The notes: generated by a model not told the origin, from the sequence alone. Positions 1 to 8,436 are shown, counted from the first letter of the stretch. The stretch is 33,981 nt of DNA from Russula earlei (GCA_025769875.1 JAGFNK010000553.1:1-33981); one strand, 5' to 3'. A program made the numbers and translations.

Positions 1-35
1 AGCCAAAGAATGCTGGGACAAGCTGTCAGCCCGCT

Positions 36-3000
36 ATGAAGGCACTGGTGAACAAAGCATCACTCCACCTCATAGAGGAGTTATTCCGAGGCACACTGTC
101 CGAGGACGAACCCGTTGAACCCCAACTCAACAGGCTGCTCCGCTGCTCGCGAACGCTTGCCACACTCGGTTTCTCAATCGAGGACAAGCTCCTCGCGTAC
201 ATCCTCCTTCAAACACTCCCAGACTCCATGGCCACTCTTAAAACCATCCTTTGCACCACTAAAGTCTCCGAAATCTCCACTGATTTCATCAAATCCCAAA
301 TCATCAACGAAGAGCAACGCCGCGTGAACGCTTCTGGAACAAGCGCCACCGCGTTCTTCGCCAAAGCCGCTAAGAAAGCAAAGGGAAAAAATAAGCAAAA
401 GGATAAGACTAAACATTGCACTCACTGCAATATCCCTGGCCACGATGTAAAGGAATGCCGGAAATTGAAGAAGGAGCAAGCAAAGGCAGCCACACCTGCC
501 TCCACTGCTGCGGCGACCTCCTCGTCTGCAAAGGTTGCAGTTGCTGAGACAACCAGCGATGACGTTCAACTCTTCAGTGCAATCGCCACAGACCCATCTT
601 CCTATCCAAATGCCGCGTTCGCTCTCCGAGCACACACTATACAGCCCAGTCAGTATTGCTGGATAGTCGACTCTGGTGCATCACGCACCATGAGCTGTAA
701 CCGCGAGTGGTTCTCCACTTTCTCCACCCTCACGCCGCCAACGCGCATCACTCTGGGTGATGACAGTGTCATCCATGCCACTGGATTCGGGCGCATCCCT
801 GTCCGCATGAATGCAAACGGACACTGGCACAATGCCATACTCCGCGACGTACTCTTTGTCCCAGAGCTAAACGGAAATTTGCTATCAGTTGCCCAACTCT
901 CTCGGTGTGGCGCTGATATCCATTTCACTGGGAAAAGTTGTCAGCTATTCAACCAAAAGGGAATGCTCACCTGCAATGGGCAAATCCAGGGAAAACTCTA
1001 TGTTATGAACATGAGAACTGTCACCCCAGAAACAGCCCGGATCGCACGCGTCAAAAGCTTCCCAGCTGAGGGCGAAGACATGCAGTCCACAGACGAGACT
1101 GCCTTAATCGCGCGTTGCACAGCCTCCAAAGCTGACATCGACACCTGGCATCGTCGATTAGGCCACCTTAACGTCGACACTGTAGTGCGCATGGTCAGAA
1201 AAGGGATGGTGAAAGGAATGGAAATCTCAAACAGCGCACCTACCACACTCTGTGAGCCCTGCATCAAAGGCAAACAAACACGCCTTGACATCCAAAAGTC
1301 CATGGAAACGCGCGCCAACACAGTGCTTGGCCGCGTCTTCTCAGACGTCTGTGGAAAGATGCCAACACGCTCACACAAAGGCTTCGAGTATTTCGTCACC
1401 TTCACAGACGATAAATCTCGAAAAGTGTTTGTCGAAGGGTTACGCCACAAAAGTGACGTCGCACGCCACCTCAAAGCATTCATTGCGCGCGCTGAACTGG
1501 AAACCGGCCACCGCATGAAAGTTCTTCGCAGTGATGGAGGAGGTGAATATATTGGCCATGAAGTCAAAAACCATCTGGAAAGCAAGGGGATCAGGCAAGA
1601 ACTTACGACGCCCGACACCCCCCAGCACAATGGTGTTGCCGAACGCATGAACCGCACCTTACTTGACAAGGTCCGTGCAATGCTGAGCGACGCTGGCCTA
1701 CCAGAATCGTTCTGGTATGTCGCACTTCAACACGCTGCCCTTCTGCACAACGTCTCTCCAACACGTGCACTTGGAGACATCACACCAGAAGAAGCCTGGA
1801 GCGGAAACAAACCTGATGTTTCCCGCCTCCGTGTTTTTGGCTCCCGCGCGTTCGTACACATCCCGACCAAAAAACGTAGCAAATTGGCTGCAAAGTCATT
1901 AGTGTGCACGTTCCTTGGGTATGCCCAAAACCACAAAGCTTACCATCTGATACATCGACCTTCACACCGCTTCCTGGAGTCACGCGACGTCATCTTCGAT
2001 GAAGGGGGCCCAGTCAAATCCTTTGAATGTGTTATCATCCAAACTGACGACACGGACGACATGGACACAGCAGATGAACCTATTATTACTCCGCAAACTG
2101 AAACTCCCCTGTCCGAAGCTCTATCAGAAAGTGAAAGTGAAGTCGAAGAAACACTTACCATACAACCCCCGGCTCCACCTGAGCCTATCTCTTCCCGTCC
2201 GAAATGCACACTCCGCGCACCGATCCGTGATGATGATCCGCGCTACTCTGTAACCTCATATGGCTCACGAAAGCGTCCTACAGAACATGCCAATGCAGCC
2301 CTAGACATCACCATGAATGACCCACGCACCTATGCTCAGGCCATGGCACGTCCGGACGCTGCTGAGTGGGAAGTGGCTTGCGAGGAAGAAAGACGCTCAT
2401 TCGAGCGCATGGGCGTATATGAAATCGCCCCACGTCCCAAAGATCGCAAGGTCGTTGGAAGTAAATGGGTATTCCGCATCAAGCGGGGGCCCGATGGCTC
2501 CACCCAAAAATATAAGGCCCGCGTCGTAGCGCAGGGCTTCACACAAGTCGAGGGGATCGACTATGACGAAACGTTCGCGCCTGTTGCGAAATTCGCCTCC
2601 CTTCGTACTGTACTTGCTCTTGCCGCTGAACGTGACCTAGAAGTCCACCAGATGGACGTTAAATCAGCATACCTCAATGGGGAACTAAAAGAAGAAATAT
2701 TTATGGAACCCCCACCTGGTTTCGACATCCCCGAAGGCATGGTATTGCGCCTCATCAAAGCCCTGTATGGCACCAAACAAGGCGGCCGCGTCTGGTACGA
2801 AGACATCCGAGGCAAACTCGGCTCCATGGGTTATCAACGCACGGAGGCCGACCACGCCGTCTTCACACGCACACATGATGGAGACCTCTCCATCATCGCC
2901 TTATACGTTGATGATATCATAATGGCATCTAAATCTATGGAAACCATCAACAAAGACAAATCAGCCCTGAAACGGCACTACGAGATGACCGACCTTGGTG

Positions 3001-3863
3001 ACATCTCCTGGATCTTGGGCATGCGAATCACACGGAATCGCGATGCTGGTTGGATGGCCCTCTCTCAAGAAAAATATATCAATGAAATCCTAGAGAAGTA
3101 TGGCAAAGCTGACGCGCGCCCCATCAGCACACCAACACTTGCGAACGAGCACCTCATGAAGCTCACCTCGCCTGAGATCAACGCCAAAACCTACCAAAGT
3201 GCTATTGGTGCACTTATGTACCCAATGCTTGGTACACGTCCTGATCTTGCATACACTGTGGCAGCTCTTGGCCGACACGCTGCGAACCCAGGACCTGAAC
3301 ACCAGCGCGCACTTGATCGCGCGTTTCGATACCTCCGAGCCACCAGCACTCACCAGCTTGTTTTTCAACGAGGAGTCCCTGGTGGCACCATTTTGCATGG
3401 TTTCGTCGATGCAGACTGGGCCAGTGATGTGAATGACCGCAAATCCACATCAGGCTTTGTATTCATGCTGGGAGGAGGAGCAATCAGCTGGAGTTCGAAA
3501 AAACAAAGCTCAGTTGCTCTTTCAAGCACTGAAGCCGAGTATATCGCCGCCGCGCATGCTACAAAAGAGTTAGTGTGGCTCAGACGCTTGCTGAGTGAAC
3601 TAGGGACAAACCTTCACTCTCCAACCACTCTTCATGTGGACAACCAGTCCGCAATAGCCATCGCGCGGAACCCCGAGTTTCACGACAGGACCAAGCATAT
3701 TGAAGTCCGACATCATTTTTTGCGGCACAAAGTTGAAAGCGAGGAGCTTTGCTTTCAGTACATCCCCACTGAGGACCAAACTGCTGATGTTTTGACCAAA
3801 GGACTTGCTCGAGAAAAGCATGAAAAGTTCTCCAGCGAGATGGGACTTCGCCACGCAGGCTGA
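36..3863 (+). CDS. Ty1/copia Gag-Pol polyprotein (5'-partial, one gag frameshift)
   Basis: The open frame is 1275 codons. Domains in order: copia-type Gag (to about residue 120); CCHC zinc knuckle CTHCNIPGHDVKEC (about 128-141); aspartic protease with DSGA (Asp 212); GAG-pre-integrase His/Cys finger starting at WHRRLGHLN (about 370); integrase core with Asp437, Asp500, Glu536 (D,D35E); RT with YVDD at 957-960; RNase H with FVDADW, STEAEY and VDNQSA to the C terminus. All catalytic residues looked for are present. The ATG at 36 is probably not the real start: bases 2-64 continue Gag in another frame (AKECWDKLSARYEGTGEQS), and about one extra base at 65-68 shifts it into this frame. Gag is therefore interrupted and also truncated by the window edge. 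Confidence 0.93.
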   Translation: MKALVNKASLHLIEELFRGTLSEDEPVEPQLNRLLRCSRTLATLGFSIEDKLLAYILLQTLPDSMATLKTILCTTKVSEISTDFIKSQIINEEQRRVNASGTSATAFFAKAAKKAKGKNKQKDKTKHCTHCNIPGHDVKECRKLKKEQAKAATPASTAAATSSSAKVAVAETTSDDVQLFSAIATDPSSYPNAAFALRAHTIQPSQYCWIVDSGASRTMSCNREWFSTFSTLTPPTRITLGDDSVIHATGFGRIPVRMNANGHWHNAILRDVLFVPELNGNLLSVAQLSRCGADIHFTGKSCQLFNQKGMLTCNGQIQGKLYVMNMRTVTPETARIARVKSFPAEGEDMQSTDETALIARCTASKADIDTWHRRLGHLNVDTVVRMVRKGMVKGMEISNSAPTTLCEPCIKGKQTRLDIQKSMETRANTVLGRVFSDVCGKMPTRSHKGFEYFVTFTDDKSRKVFVEGLRHKSDVARHLKAFIARAELETGHRMKVLRSDGGGEYIGHEVKNHLESKGIRQELTTPDTPQHNGVAERMNRTLLDKVRAMLSDAGLPESFWYVALQHAALLHNVSPTRALGDITPEEAWSGNKPDVSRLRVFGSRAFVHIPTKKRSKLAAKSLVCTFLGYAQNHKAYHLIHRPSHRFLESRDVIFDEGGPVKSFECVIIQTDDTDDMDTADEPIITPQTETPLSEALSESESEVEETLTIQPPAPPEPISSRPKCTLRAPIRDDDPRYSVTSYGSRKRPTEHANAALDITMNDPRTYAQAMARPDAAEWEVACEEERRSFERMGVYEIAPRPKDRKVVGSKWVFRIKRGPDGSTQKYKARVVAQGFTQVEGIDYDETFAPVAKFASLRTVLALAAERDLEVHQMDVKSAYLNGELKEEIFMEPPPGFDIPEGMVLRLIKALYGTKQGGRVWYEDIRGKLGSMGYQRTEADHAVFTRTHDGDLSIIALYVDDIIMASKSMETINKDKSALKRHYEMTDLGDISWILGMRITRNRDAGWMALSQEKYINEILEKYGKADARPISTPTLANEHLMKLTSPEINAKTYQSAIGALMYPMLGTRPDLAYTVAALGRHAANPGPEHQRALDRAFRYLRATSTHQLVFQRGVPGGTILHGFVDADWASDVNDRKSTSGFVFMLGGGAISWSSKKQSSVALSSTEAEYIAAAHATKELVWLRRLLSELGTNLHSPTTLHVDNQSAIAIARNPEFHDRTKHIEVRHHFLRHKVESEELCFQYIPTEDQTADVLTKGLAREKHEKFSSEMGLRHAG

Positions 3864-3870
3864 GGGGGCG
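3861..3870 (+). promoter_or_regulatory. Polypurine tract of the copia element
   Basis: TGAGGGGGCG lies immediately before the LTR start TGTTGGAG and overlaps the polyprotein stop codon. This is the expected plus-strand priming site. Confidence 0.75.
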
Positions 3871-4118
3871 TGTTGGAGTTGTGGCCAGCCACAGCGTGAC
3901 GAGTCAGTCATGTGCTCACGTGGCGCGTGACAAACAAGCGCAAATGTATATAGTTCGTTTTACGGAATTTTCTCGTCCCTCAGTCTTCTACAATAAGACT
4001 GAGGTCAGTCACACACTCATTTACTTCGCACACGTAACTGATTACTCCTTTAGTATTCACTACAGGTTAGAACACTCCTTAATATAGTCTTCTACAATAA
4101 GACTGAGTATTCGCTACA
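3871..4118 (+). repeat. 3' LTR of the copia element
   Basis: The LTR starts TGTTGGAG directly after the polypurine tract and ends CTACA where gypsy LTR sequence resumes, giving 248 bp. TATATAG at 3947-3953 is the likely TATA box. A hairpin with a 10-bp stem and 7-nt loop lies at 3978-4004, and its 22-bp core is repeated exactly at 4086-4107, 104 bp downstream and just before the LTR end. A second pair of short repeats (AGTATTCNCTACA) is at 4052-4064 and 4106-4118. The exact right border is inferred. Confidence 0.8.
3978..4004 (+). promoter_or_regulatory. Stem-loop near the predicted transcription start of the copia LTR
   Basis: CCTCAGTCTT and AAGACTGAGG pair perfectly around a CTACAAT loop, about 31 nt downstream of the TATA box. 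The same stem-loop core recurs at 4086-4107. Equivalent duplicated hairpins occur in two other copia-type LTRs in the window. Confidence 0.6.
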
Positions 4119-4660
4119 TATTTCTCAAACCAAACTACAAGTCCTCGAATGACCAGCCCTAAACTAACTAACAGTAAAGGAATCAGATGCTTCACATGTG
4201 TACTAAGACAGTGAACACGTGGACAGTAATGGCTCTTACTCATCAATAGGAGCCTTCTTACTCAGCAGCTTACTGAGCATGACTGAGCATGCTCAGTAAG
4301 CATTCTCCGACCTCTTACTCATCCAGCAATTGTGCTTGATAACAAGGTTATGACTTGTTCCCTATTTAGCAGTTCTCCTGTAGTATATAAGCGCTCAATA
4401 AAGTAGTGGACAGTCTTCAGACTGTCCATTTGTTTACAGCACTCTCCATTTCTGGGATACTCCTTTAAGGACTGTCCCCTTGTGATTATCCTGGCCTCCT
4501 CTCTGCATACCTGCTCAACTTTACCAGTAACCATACCCCTTTGGTATTTGTTACTGCTCTGGACTCTACTCCTTGCCCACACTGTCTTGGACGTCTGTCA
4601 ACTTGTCTTTGAACTGATCCCTCACTATTGAACTGGATTGTTCAATAGTGAGTTGTGACA
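4119..4660 (+). repeat. 5' LTR of gypsy element F1, U3 truncated by the copia insertion
   Basis: This is a diverged copy, in the opposite orientation, of the LTR family present at 6848-7809, 12249-13110 and 14162-15124. Orientation is set by TATATAAG at 4384-4391, by the hairpin GGACAGTC-ttca-GACTGTCC at 4408-4427, and by the matching primer site just after it. The 3' end is a perfect 13-bp-stem hairpin (4621-4652) followed by TTGTGACA at 4660. The 5' part of U3 is missing because the copia element occupies it. Confidence 0.75.
4384..4428 (+). promoter_or_regulatory. TATA box plus start-site hairpin of the F1 LTR
   Basis: TATATAAG at 4384-4391 is followed 17 nt later by a perfect 8-bp hairpin (4408-4427). 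AGACTGTCCA at 4419-4428 is the exact reverse complement of 4663-4672, just past the LTR end, which is consistent with self-primed reverse transcription. Confidence 0.6.
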
Positions 4661-5533
4661 TCTGGACAGTCTCTACCAACTTGTGCTGACCAGTCGACTC
4701 ATCAAGTGTCCGACAATATCCCAACCACTGGTTCTCCGGAGCCTCACACTCCTGACATCCAATTGCTTTCCCTTCCCCAATCTCTCCCACTCATTCTGGG
4801 CCTGTCTCTGCCACCTGGACTTCCCCCCATTGCAGCTCTTCCCCTTCCAGGGACCTACGTAGAGGACAACCCTCTTGATGATCAAGAAAACATTCCCCCG
4901 GTCCCACAAGGTTTCTTTGATCCTCCGGACTGCATGGAGTACACCTTTCACCCCCACCAGTTTCAAGTTTATTGCATCCGACAGAATGAAGTAGAACACT
5001 GGCGCCCTTTGGAGGAGGCAGGATGACATGACACCCTTTCTACCATCCCTACTATAGGTCACTTGCTCCAATGACCATCCACCAACTCCTTTGTTTCCCC
5101 ATTCTGGGCCAAAATCATGCACACTTTTGCAGTACTGCCTACCAACCACGACCTCGTCAAGCAATTTAGTTTGGCAAGCTTCGAAGTATGTAGTTCTGTA
5201 GGGATACATCCTCCGGACATAGACTTCCCCTTTGGTCGCCTCCACTACCTGTTTAATCGCCATCTGGAGACACTGCCCCCCATTTATCGATTTGCGTACC
5301 AGGGGTCTTTCCTCCTCACTTCCATTCACGACTTCCTTGACGGCAGAGTTTATTATTCATACACTTACCTAAAGATAGCCAAGGGAGCATATATATCATT
5401 CAAGAACAGCTTCTTGAACTCCCTAGACAATCTCTGTCTCTACCCCACCTTGTCTCGCTTTTGCTTCCTTCCCCATCTTCCCTTGAATCCTCTGATTACT
5501 TTGGACCCCCTTCGCCCAATGTTATCAACATAG
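4661..5533 (+). pseudogene. F1 pre-gag ORF A, unrecognised protein, two TGA stops
   Basis: One reading frame of about 290 codons runs to the TAG at 5531-5533 and is broken only by TGA at 5024-5026 and 5072-5074. The first in-frame ATG is at 4934, after a proline/leucine-rich stretch. The later part is rich in aromatic residues and histidine (for example FHPHQFQVYCIRQNEVEHW). I recognise no domain. It starts straight after the F1 LTR and primer site and lies on the same strand as gag, so it probably belongs to the element rather than the host. The two stops fit CGA-to-TGA decay. It could alternatively be non-coding leader that happens to be open. Confidence 0.45.
4663..4672 (+). promoter_or_regulatory. 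Putative self-primer binding site of F1
   Basis: TGGACAGTCT begins two bases after the LTR terminus. It is complementary over 10 of 10 bases to the LTR near its predicted RNA start (4419-4428). No tRNA-like TGG-anchored site of normal length was recognised. Self-priming is known for Tf1/sushi-type chromoviruses; here it is an inference from complementarity. Confidence 0.5.
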
Positions 5534-5557
5534 CTACCTAGTGCACAGTTCTTGAAA

Positions 5558-5610
5558 GTAAGAACTACTCTTGTAACACTAGACCAAAGAAACCAAAGCT
5601 TTTTCTGCAG
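5558..5610 (+). other. Possible 53-nt intron that creates a start codon
   Basis: GTAAGA at 5558 and TTTTTCTGCAG ending at 5610 match fungal donor and acceptor sites, with a TAAC-like branch site between. Removing it joins GAAA to TGCCTCC and creates an ATG in the frame of ORF B, with an in-frame TAG 16 nt upstream of the junction. The prediction comes from sequence only. Confidence 0.4.
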
Positions 5611-6593
5611 TGCCTCCAAGATTCACAGTTTCCACCAACTTGAGCATCAACTCCGAATATGACTCGGAAGACGACGCAATCCTCCATCAGTGGGAGCTCA
5701 TTGCTAACCACCTTCCCATCCTTCGAGACATCTACTTCCCCCCAATCTCTATTGTCAACATCTATGACCAGCAGCAAATTGACATCTGGTCACACAATGC
5801 CTACATCCTCCGAGACTTGGTAGGCCTCCTTCCTTTTGGACAAGTCCTCAACCAAGTACAGTACGACTTGTTCATCAACACTCTGAACCACCTCGTCGAA
5901 CCCGCTTGCCGCCAACTCTTGTTTTGGCACCTCTCCAACTCCAGGAACTTCAACGAGGAGCCAACTAGCATCCTCACCCTCACTGACAGCAACAAGAAGC
6001 TGTGGACCGAAGTTATCCAGCCACAGCACTACGCCCTCGTCCAAGAACTATTGGAGGGCCAAGCCTCATATTACCTATCCCTCTTCACCCTCACACATGA
6101 GCACATTGCAGTTCAGTGTAATTACCTTCACCTTAACAGATCCACACAAGGAGGACCAGCAACCCTCCAGTTGGCCTATGTAGAAGGTAGAAGGTATATT
6201 TACAACTGGATTGAAGCCACCTGGACCCATGGCATCATCGACGCCACCCAGAACATTATAGACCCCACAGGGCTATATTCTCCACTGCCAGCAGCCTACA
6301 CCGGCCCCCCTGTTCCAGAAGAACTCTCCACCATCAGCTGACCTCTCACCCCTATAGCAAGACGAACCCTGACAAGCAGCATCCACACTCACTGGTCTCC
6401 CACTCCAACTCACCCTACCGTCTGCCTTTGCCTCAGAGAGGTGTGCAACTGCGGCTTCCGACCCGACACACCCCCCACACCACCGGGAATAACCCTGTGG
6501 ATCCCAGGAGATAGACACCTCCCACATCAACCACTCTGGTGCCCTCTCACAGACAAAGAGGCTGCCGCTCTGCTTCTGCATTTTCAAGAGTAG
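5610..6593 (+). pseudogene. F1 pre-gag ORF B, unrecognised protein, one internal TGA
   Basis: The frame is open from 5583, has no early ATG in genomic sequence, and runs to TGA 6339-6341. Beyond that TGA it stays open for 83 more codons to TAG 6591-6593, so the TGA may be another CGA decay product. The first 243 residues contain an acidic start (SEYDSEDD), then a mainly helical, leucine- and tryptophan-rich region with no recognised motif. The extension contains VCNCGF and proline-rich sequence. A start codon would be made by the proposed 53-nt intron. It lies between ORFs A and C of the gypsy F1 on the same strand. If the TGA is the genuine end, the product is about 244 aa. Confidence 0.45.
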
Positions 6594-8051
6594 AGCACCC
6601 TTTGCCACTGACGCCCCCAGTTATCCCAGTCCCACTTCCGTATACTGACCGTCACTTAACCCCCTTCACTACTCCCTTGATAGAGCATTCAAGTAGTAGC
6701 CAGTCACCCCCAGGTTCTATAGTTGGCTTATGGTGCTACTTCCCTGAGTTAGCATACTTAGGATCAGTACTACCCCATAGAACACGTAGGGAGTTATTAG
6801 ATTTCAAAAATCATTGCAAAGAACTGTGGCACACGTGAACACAAGCCTGTCAAGACTCACTGTTGAACTATCCAGTTCAAGAGTGAGGGATAAGCTCGAA
6901 GACAAGTTGATAAATGTCCAAGATGGCGTGGGCAAGAAGTAGAGTCCAGAGTAGTAACAGATACCAGAGAGGTATTGTTACTGTGAGAGTCGAGCAGTCA
7001 CGCAGAGGAGAAGCCAGGATAGTCACAAGGGGATGGTCCTTAAAGGAGTATCCCAGGGATGGAGAGTGCTGTAAACAAATGGACAGTCTGAGGACTGTCC
7101 GCTACTTTATTGAGCGCTTATATACTACAAGAGAACTGCTAAATAGGGAACAAGTCATAACCTTGTTATCAAGCACAATAGAGTGATGAGTAAGAAGTCG
7201 GAGGACGCTTACTGAGCATGCTCAGTCATGCTCAGTAAGCTGCTGAGTAAGAAGGCTTCTCTTGATGAGTAAGAGCTTCCATTGTCCACGTGTTCACTGC
7301 TTTAGTGCACGTGTGAGCACCTGATTCATTTCCTGTTAGTTAGTTTAGGGCCGGTCATTTGAGGACTTGTAGTTTGGTTAGGGAGTAGTGTTATCTTATA
7401 AGGCCCTTATATAGTTTTATTAGGGTCCTTAGAGTCGACCCTAATACTTCTATTAAGGTCCTTAGTATTGCCTTATGGTTCGTTCTATAGTTATTAGAGT
7501 TGGTCTAATAATGCGTTGTAGGGCCTTTGATACTAGGTTAGTGCCTATTGTAGAGCTCCTAGGGTCGTTCCAAAGGGTCCTTAGGAAGGCCCTAATACTG
7601 TCTTTTGTTGCTAGAAGGGTTGCCTTTAAGTGGGGCTTGCTGTATGTCGATTGTGCCGAGAATCGCTCGCGCAACAATGCGCGCGCGATATTGTGGACAC
7701 CTCTACTCACCCCTTTTGCTCGTGTGAACAGGGTGACACCATAGAGGCTGGGTTTCCTCCTATAAGGAAGGGTCCTTCAAGGGCCCTCTCCGGAGAATGG
7801 TTCATGACAAAGCCTTTGTGCGCATAGACCACCCCATAGAAGAAATCAGTCAATTTGCTCCGCACCCCTTAGACTTTGAAGGCTTCCTCTGGAAAGGCCA
7901 CATAGCCATAACATACTCTGGCATCACCAAAGAGTATTTCTGCATCACCCAAAACCTCCAAACCCAACAAAGGGGCATCCCCACGTTATTACCAGCTTAT
8001 GCTGTCACATATCCATGGGACACAACTCATTGGACCACCGTTCCCCTTTAG
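6515..8051 (+). pseudogene. F1 pre-gag ORF C, split by a solo LTR
   Basis: The frame is open from 6515 to TGA 6836-6838. When the solo LTR (6848-7809) and one target copy are removed, the same frame continues from 7815 to about 8051, giving roughly 190 codons with one TGA. The right part contains DFEGFLWKGHIAITYSG and FCI, followed by a frame slip near the C/T run at 8043-8049 into the conserved YAEVVKG ORF. No ATG is visible at the left end. The family is not recognised. Restoration of an open frame across the LTR supports both real coding and a later LTR insertion. Confidence 0.45.
6848..7809 (-). repeat. Solo LTR A (gypsy F1-type family) with AAGCC target duplication
   Basis: The 962-bp repeat has TGTCA/TGACA termini and is flanked by AAGCC at 6843-6847 and 7810-7814, so it is a clean solo LTR left by LTR-LTR recombination. 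Orientation is minus because the TATATAAG box reads on that strand. It contains the hairpin family GGACAGTC/GACTGTCC, a 13-bp-stem inverted repeat CTTACTGAGCATG/CATGCTCAGTAAG, several GGTCCTTAG motifs in U3, and a CpG-rich inverted repeat near 7666-7692. Confidence 0.92.
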
Positions 8052-8247
8052 AATCCCAGAAGCCACCTATGCAGAAGTGGTAAAAGGCGAAGGCCTTTAC
8101 AAACCACACGACCACAGAAAGCGCATCTTTCACCTCACAAGACAGGACCAACATCTCTTCATGCTATCATTCTATTGCAAGGACCCCTACTGCTACTGGC
8201 ACAAGGATTGGCATTACACTTGCATCTGGCATAAGTCTTGGGACTAA
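7999..8247 (+). CDS. Small pre-gag ORF with FCKDPYCxWH-type motif, copy 1 (F1)
   Basis: The 82-codon ORF starts with ATG at 7999. It contains ATYAEVVKGEGLYKP and then FYCKDPYCYWHKDW, a Cys-x4-Cys-x-Trp-His pattern that could bind zinc. The same two blocks recur in the next ORF (8269-8427) and in the pre-gag ORF of F3 (24352-24525), so the segment is under shared descent and probably translated. The reading frame of ORF C runs into this one through an apparent frame slip near 8045, so the ATG at 7999 may not be the original start. Function unknown; a small nucleic-acid-binding or Gag-associated domain is one possibility. Confidence 0.5.
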   Translation: MLSHIHGTQLIGPPFPFRIPEATYAEVVKGEGLYKPHDHRKRIFHLTRQDQHLFMLSFYCKDPYCYWHKDWHYTCIWHKSWD

Positions 8248-8268
8248 TAGCCCACCATTCGGCCAGCA

Positions 8269-8427
8269 ATGTATGCAGAGGTTGTAAAGGGGAAGAACCT
8301 TTACAAACCTATATGCTTCATTGGATGCATCTACTACTGCACCCCGGAAGAATACCACCATTCCCTAGAACATCCCTACTTCTGCAAGGACCCTCATTGC
8401 CCATGGCATAAGGACTGGTATGGGTAG
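8269..8427 (+). CDS. Small pre-gag ORF with FCKDPYCxWH-type motif, copy 2 (F1)
   Basis: The 52-codon ORF from ATG 8269 has MYAEVVKGKNLYKP and YFCKDPHCPWHKDW, and stops at TAG 8425-8427. It is in the same frame as gag, which begins at 8437 after a second TAG. It is a diverged tandem copy of the block in 7999-8247. In F3 the equivalent ORF is also in frame with, and separated by stops from, the next ORF. Function is not known. Confidence 0.5.
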   Translation: MYAEVVKGKNLYKPICFIGCIYYCTPEEYHHSLEHPYFCKDPHCPWHKDWYG

Positions 8428-8436
8428 AGGTAGCCC

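Larger units (their letters stand above)
1..4118 (+). mobile_element. Ty1/copia LTR retrotransposon, 5' end outside window
   Basis: The element enters from the left edge already inside gag and runs through protease, integrase, RT and RNase H to a polypurine tract and a 248-bp 3' LTR. The domain order PR-IN-RT-RH is that of Ty1/copia. Its right border at 4118 is placed where the gypsy LTR 4119-4660 begins, so the element sits inside an older gypsy LTR. The 5' LTR and left target duplication are outside the window. Apart from one frame slip in gag the coding region looks functional, so this is one of the younger insertions here. Confidence 0.9.

Noticed and set aside
998..1669. 223-codon antisense frame in the copia integrase
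   Set aside because: It lies wholly opposite conserved integrase and GAG-pre-integrase sequence; no motif of its own.
4126..7380. Inverted LTR copies at 4.1 and 6.8 kb as long terminal inverted repeats of a DNA transposon
   Set aside because: Copy 6848-7809 has its own perfect AAGCC duplication, so it inserted independently of the 4119-4660 LTR.
6848..7809. Reading copies A, B and C as plus-strand LTRs with coding frames inside
   Set aside because: The TATA box and start-site hairpin read on the minus strand, and the short frames are repeated only because the LTR is repeated.
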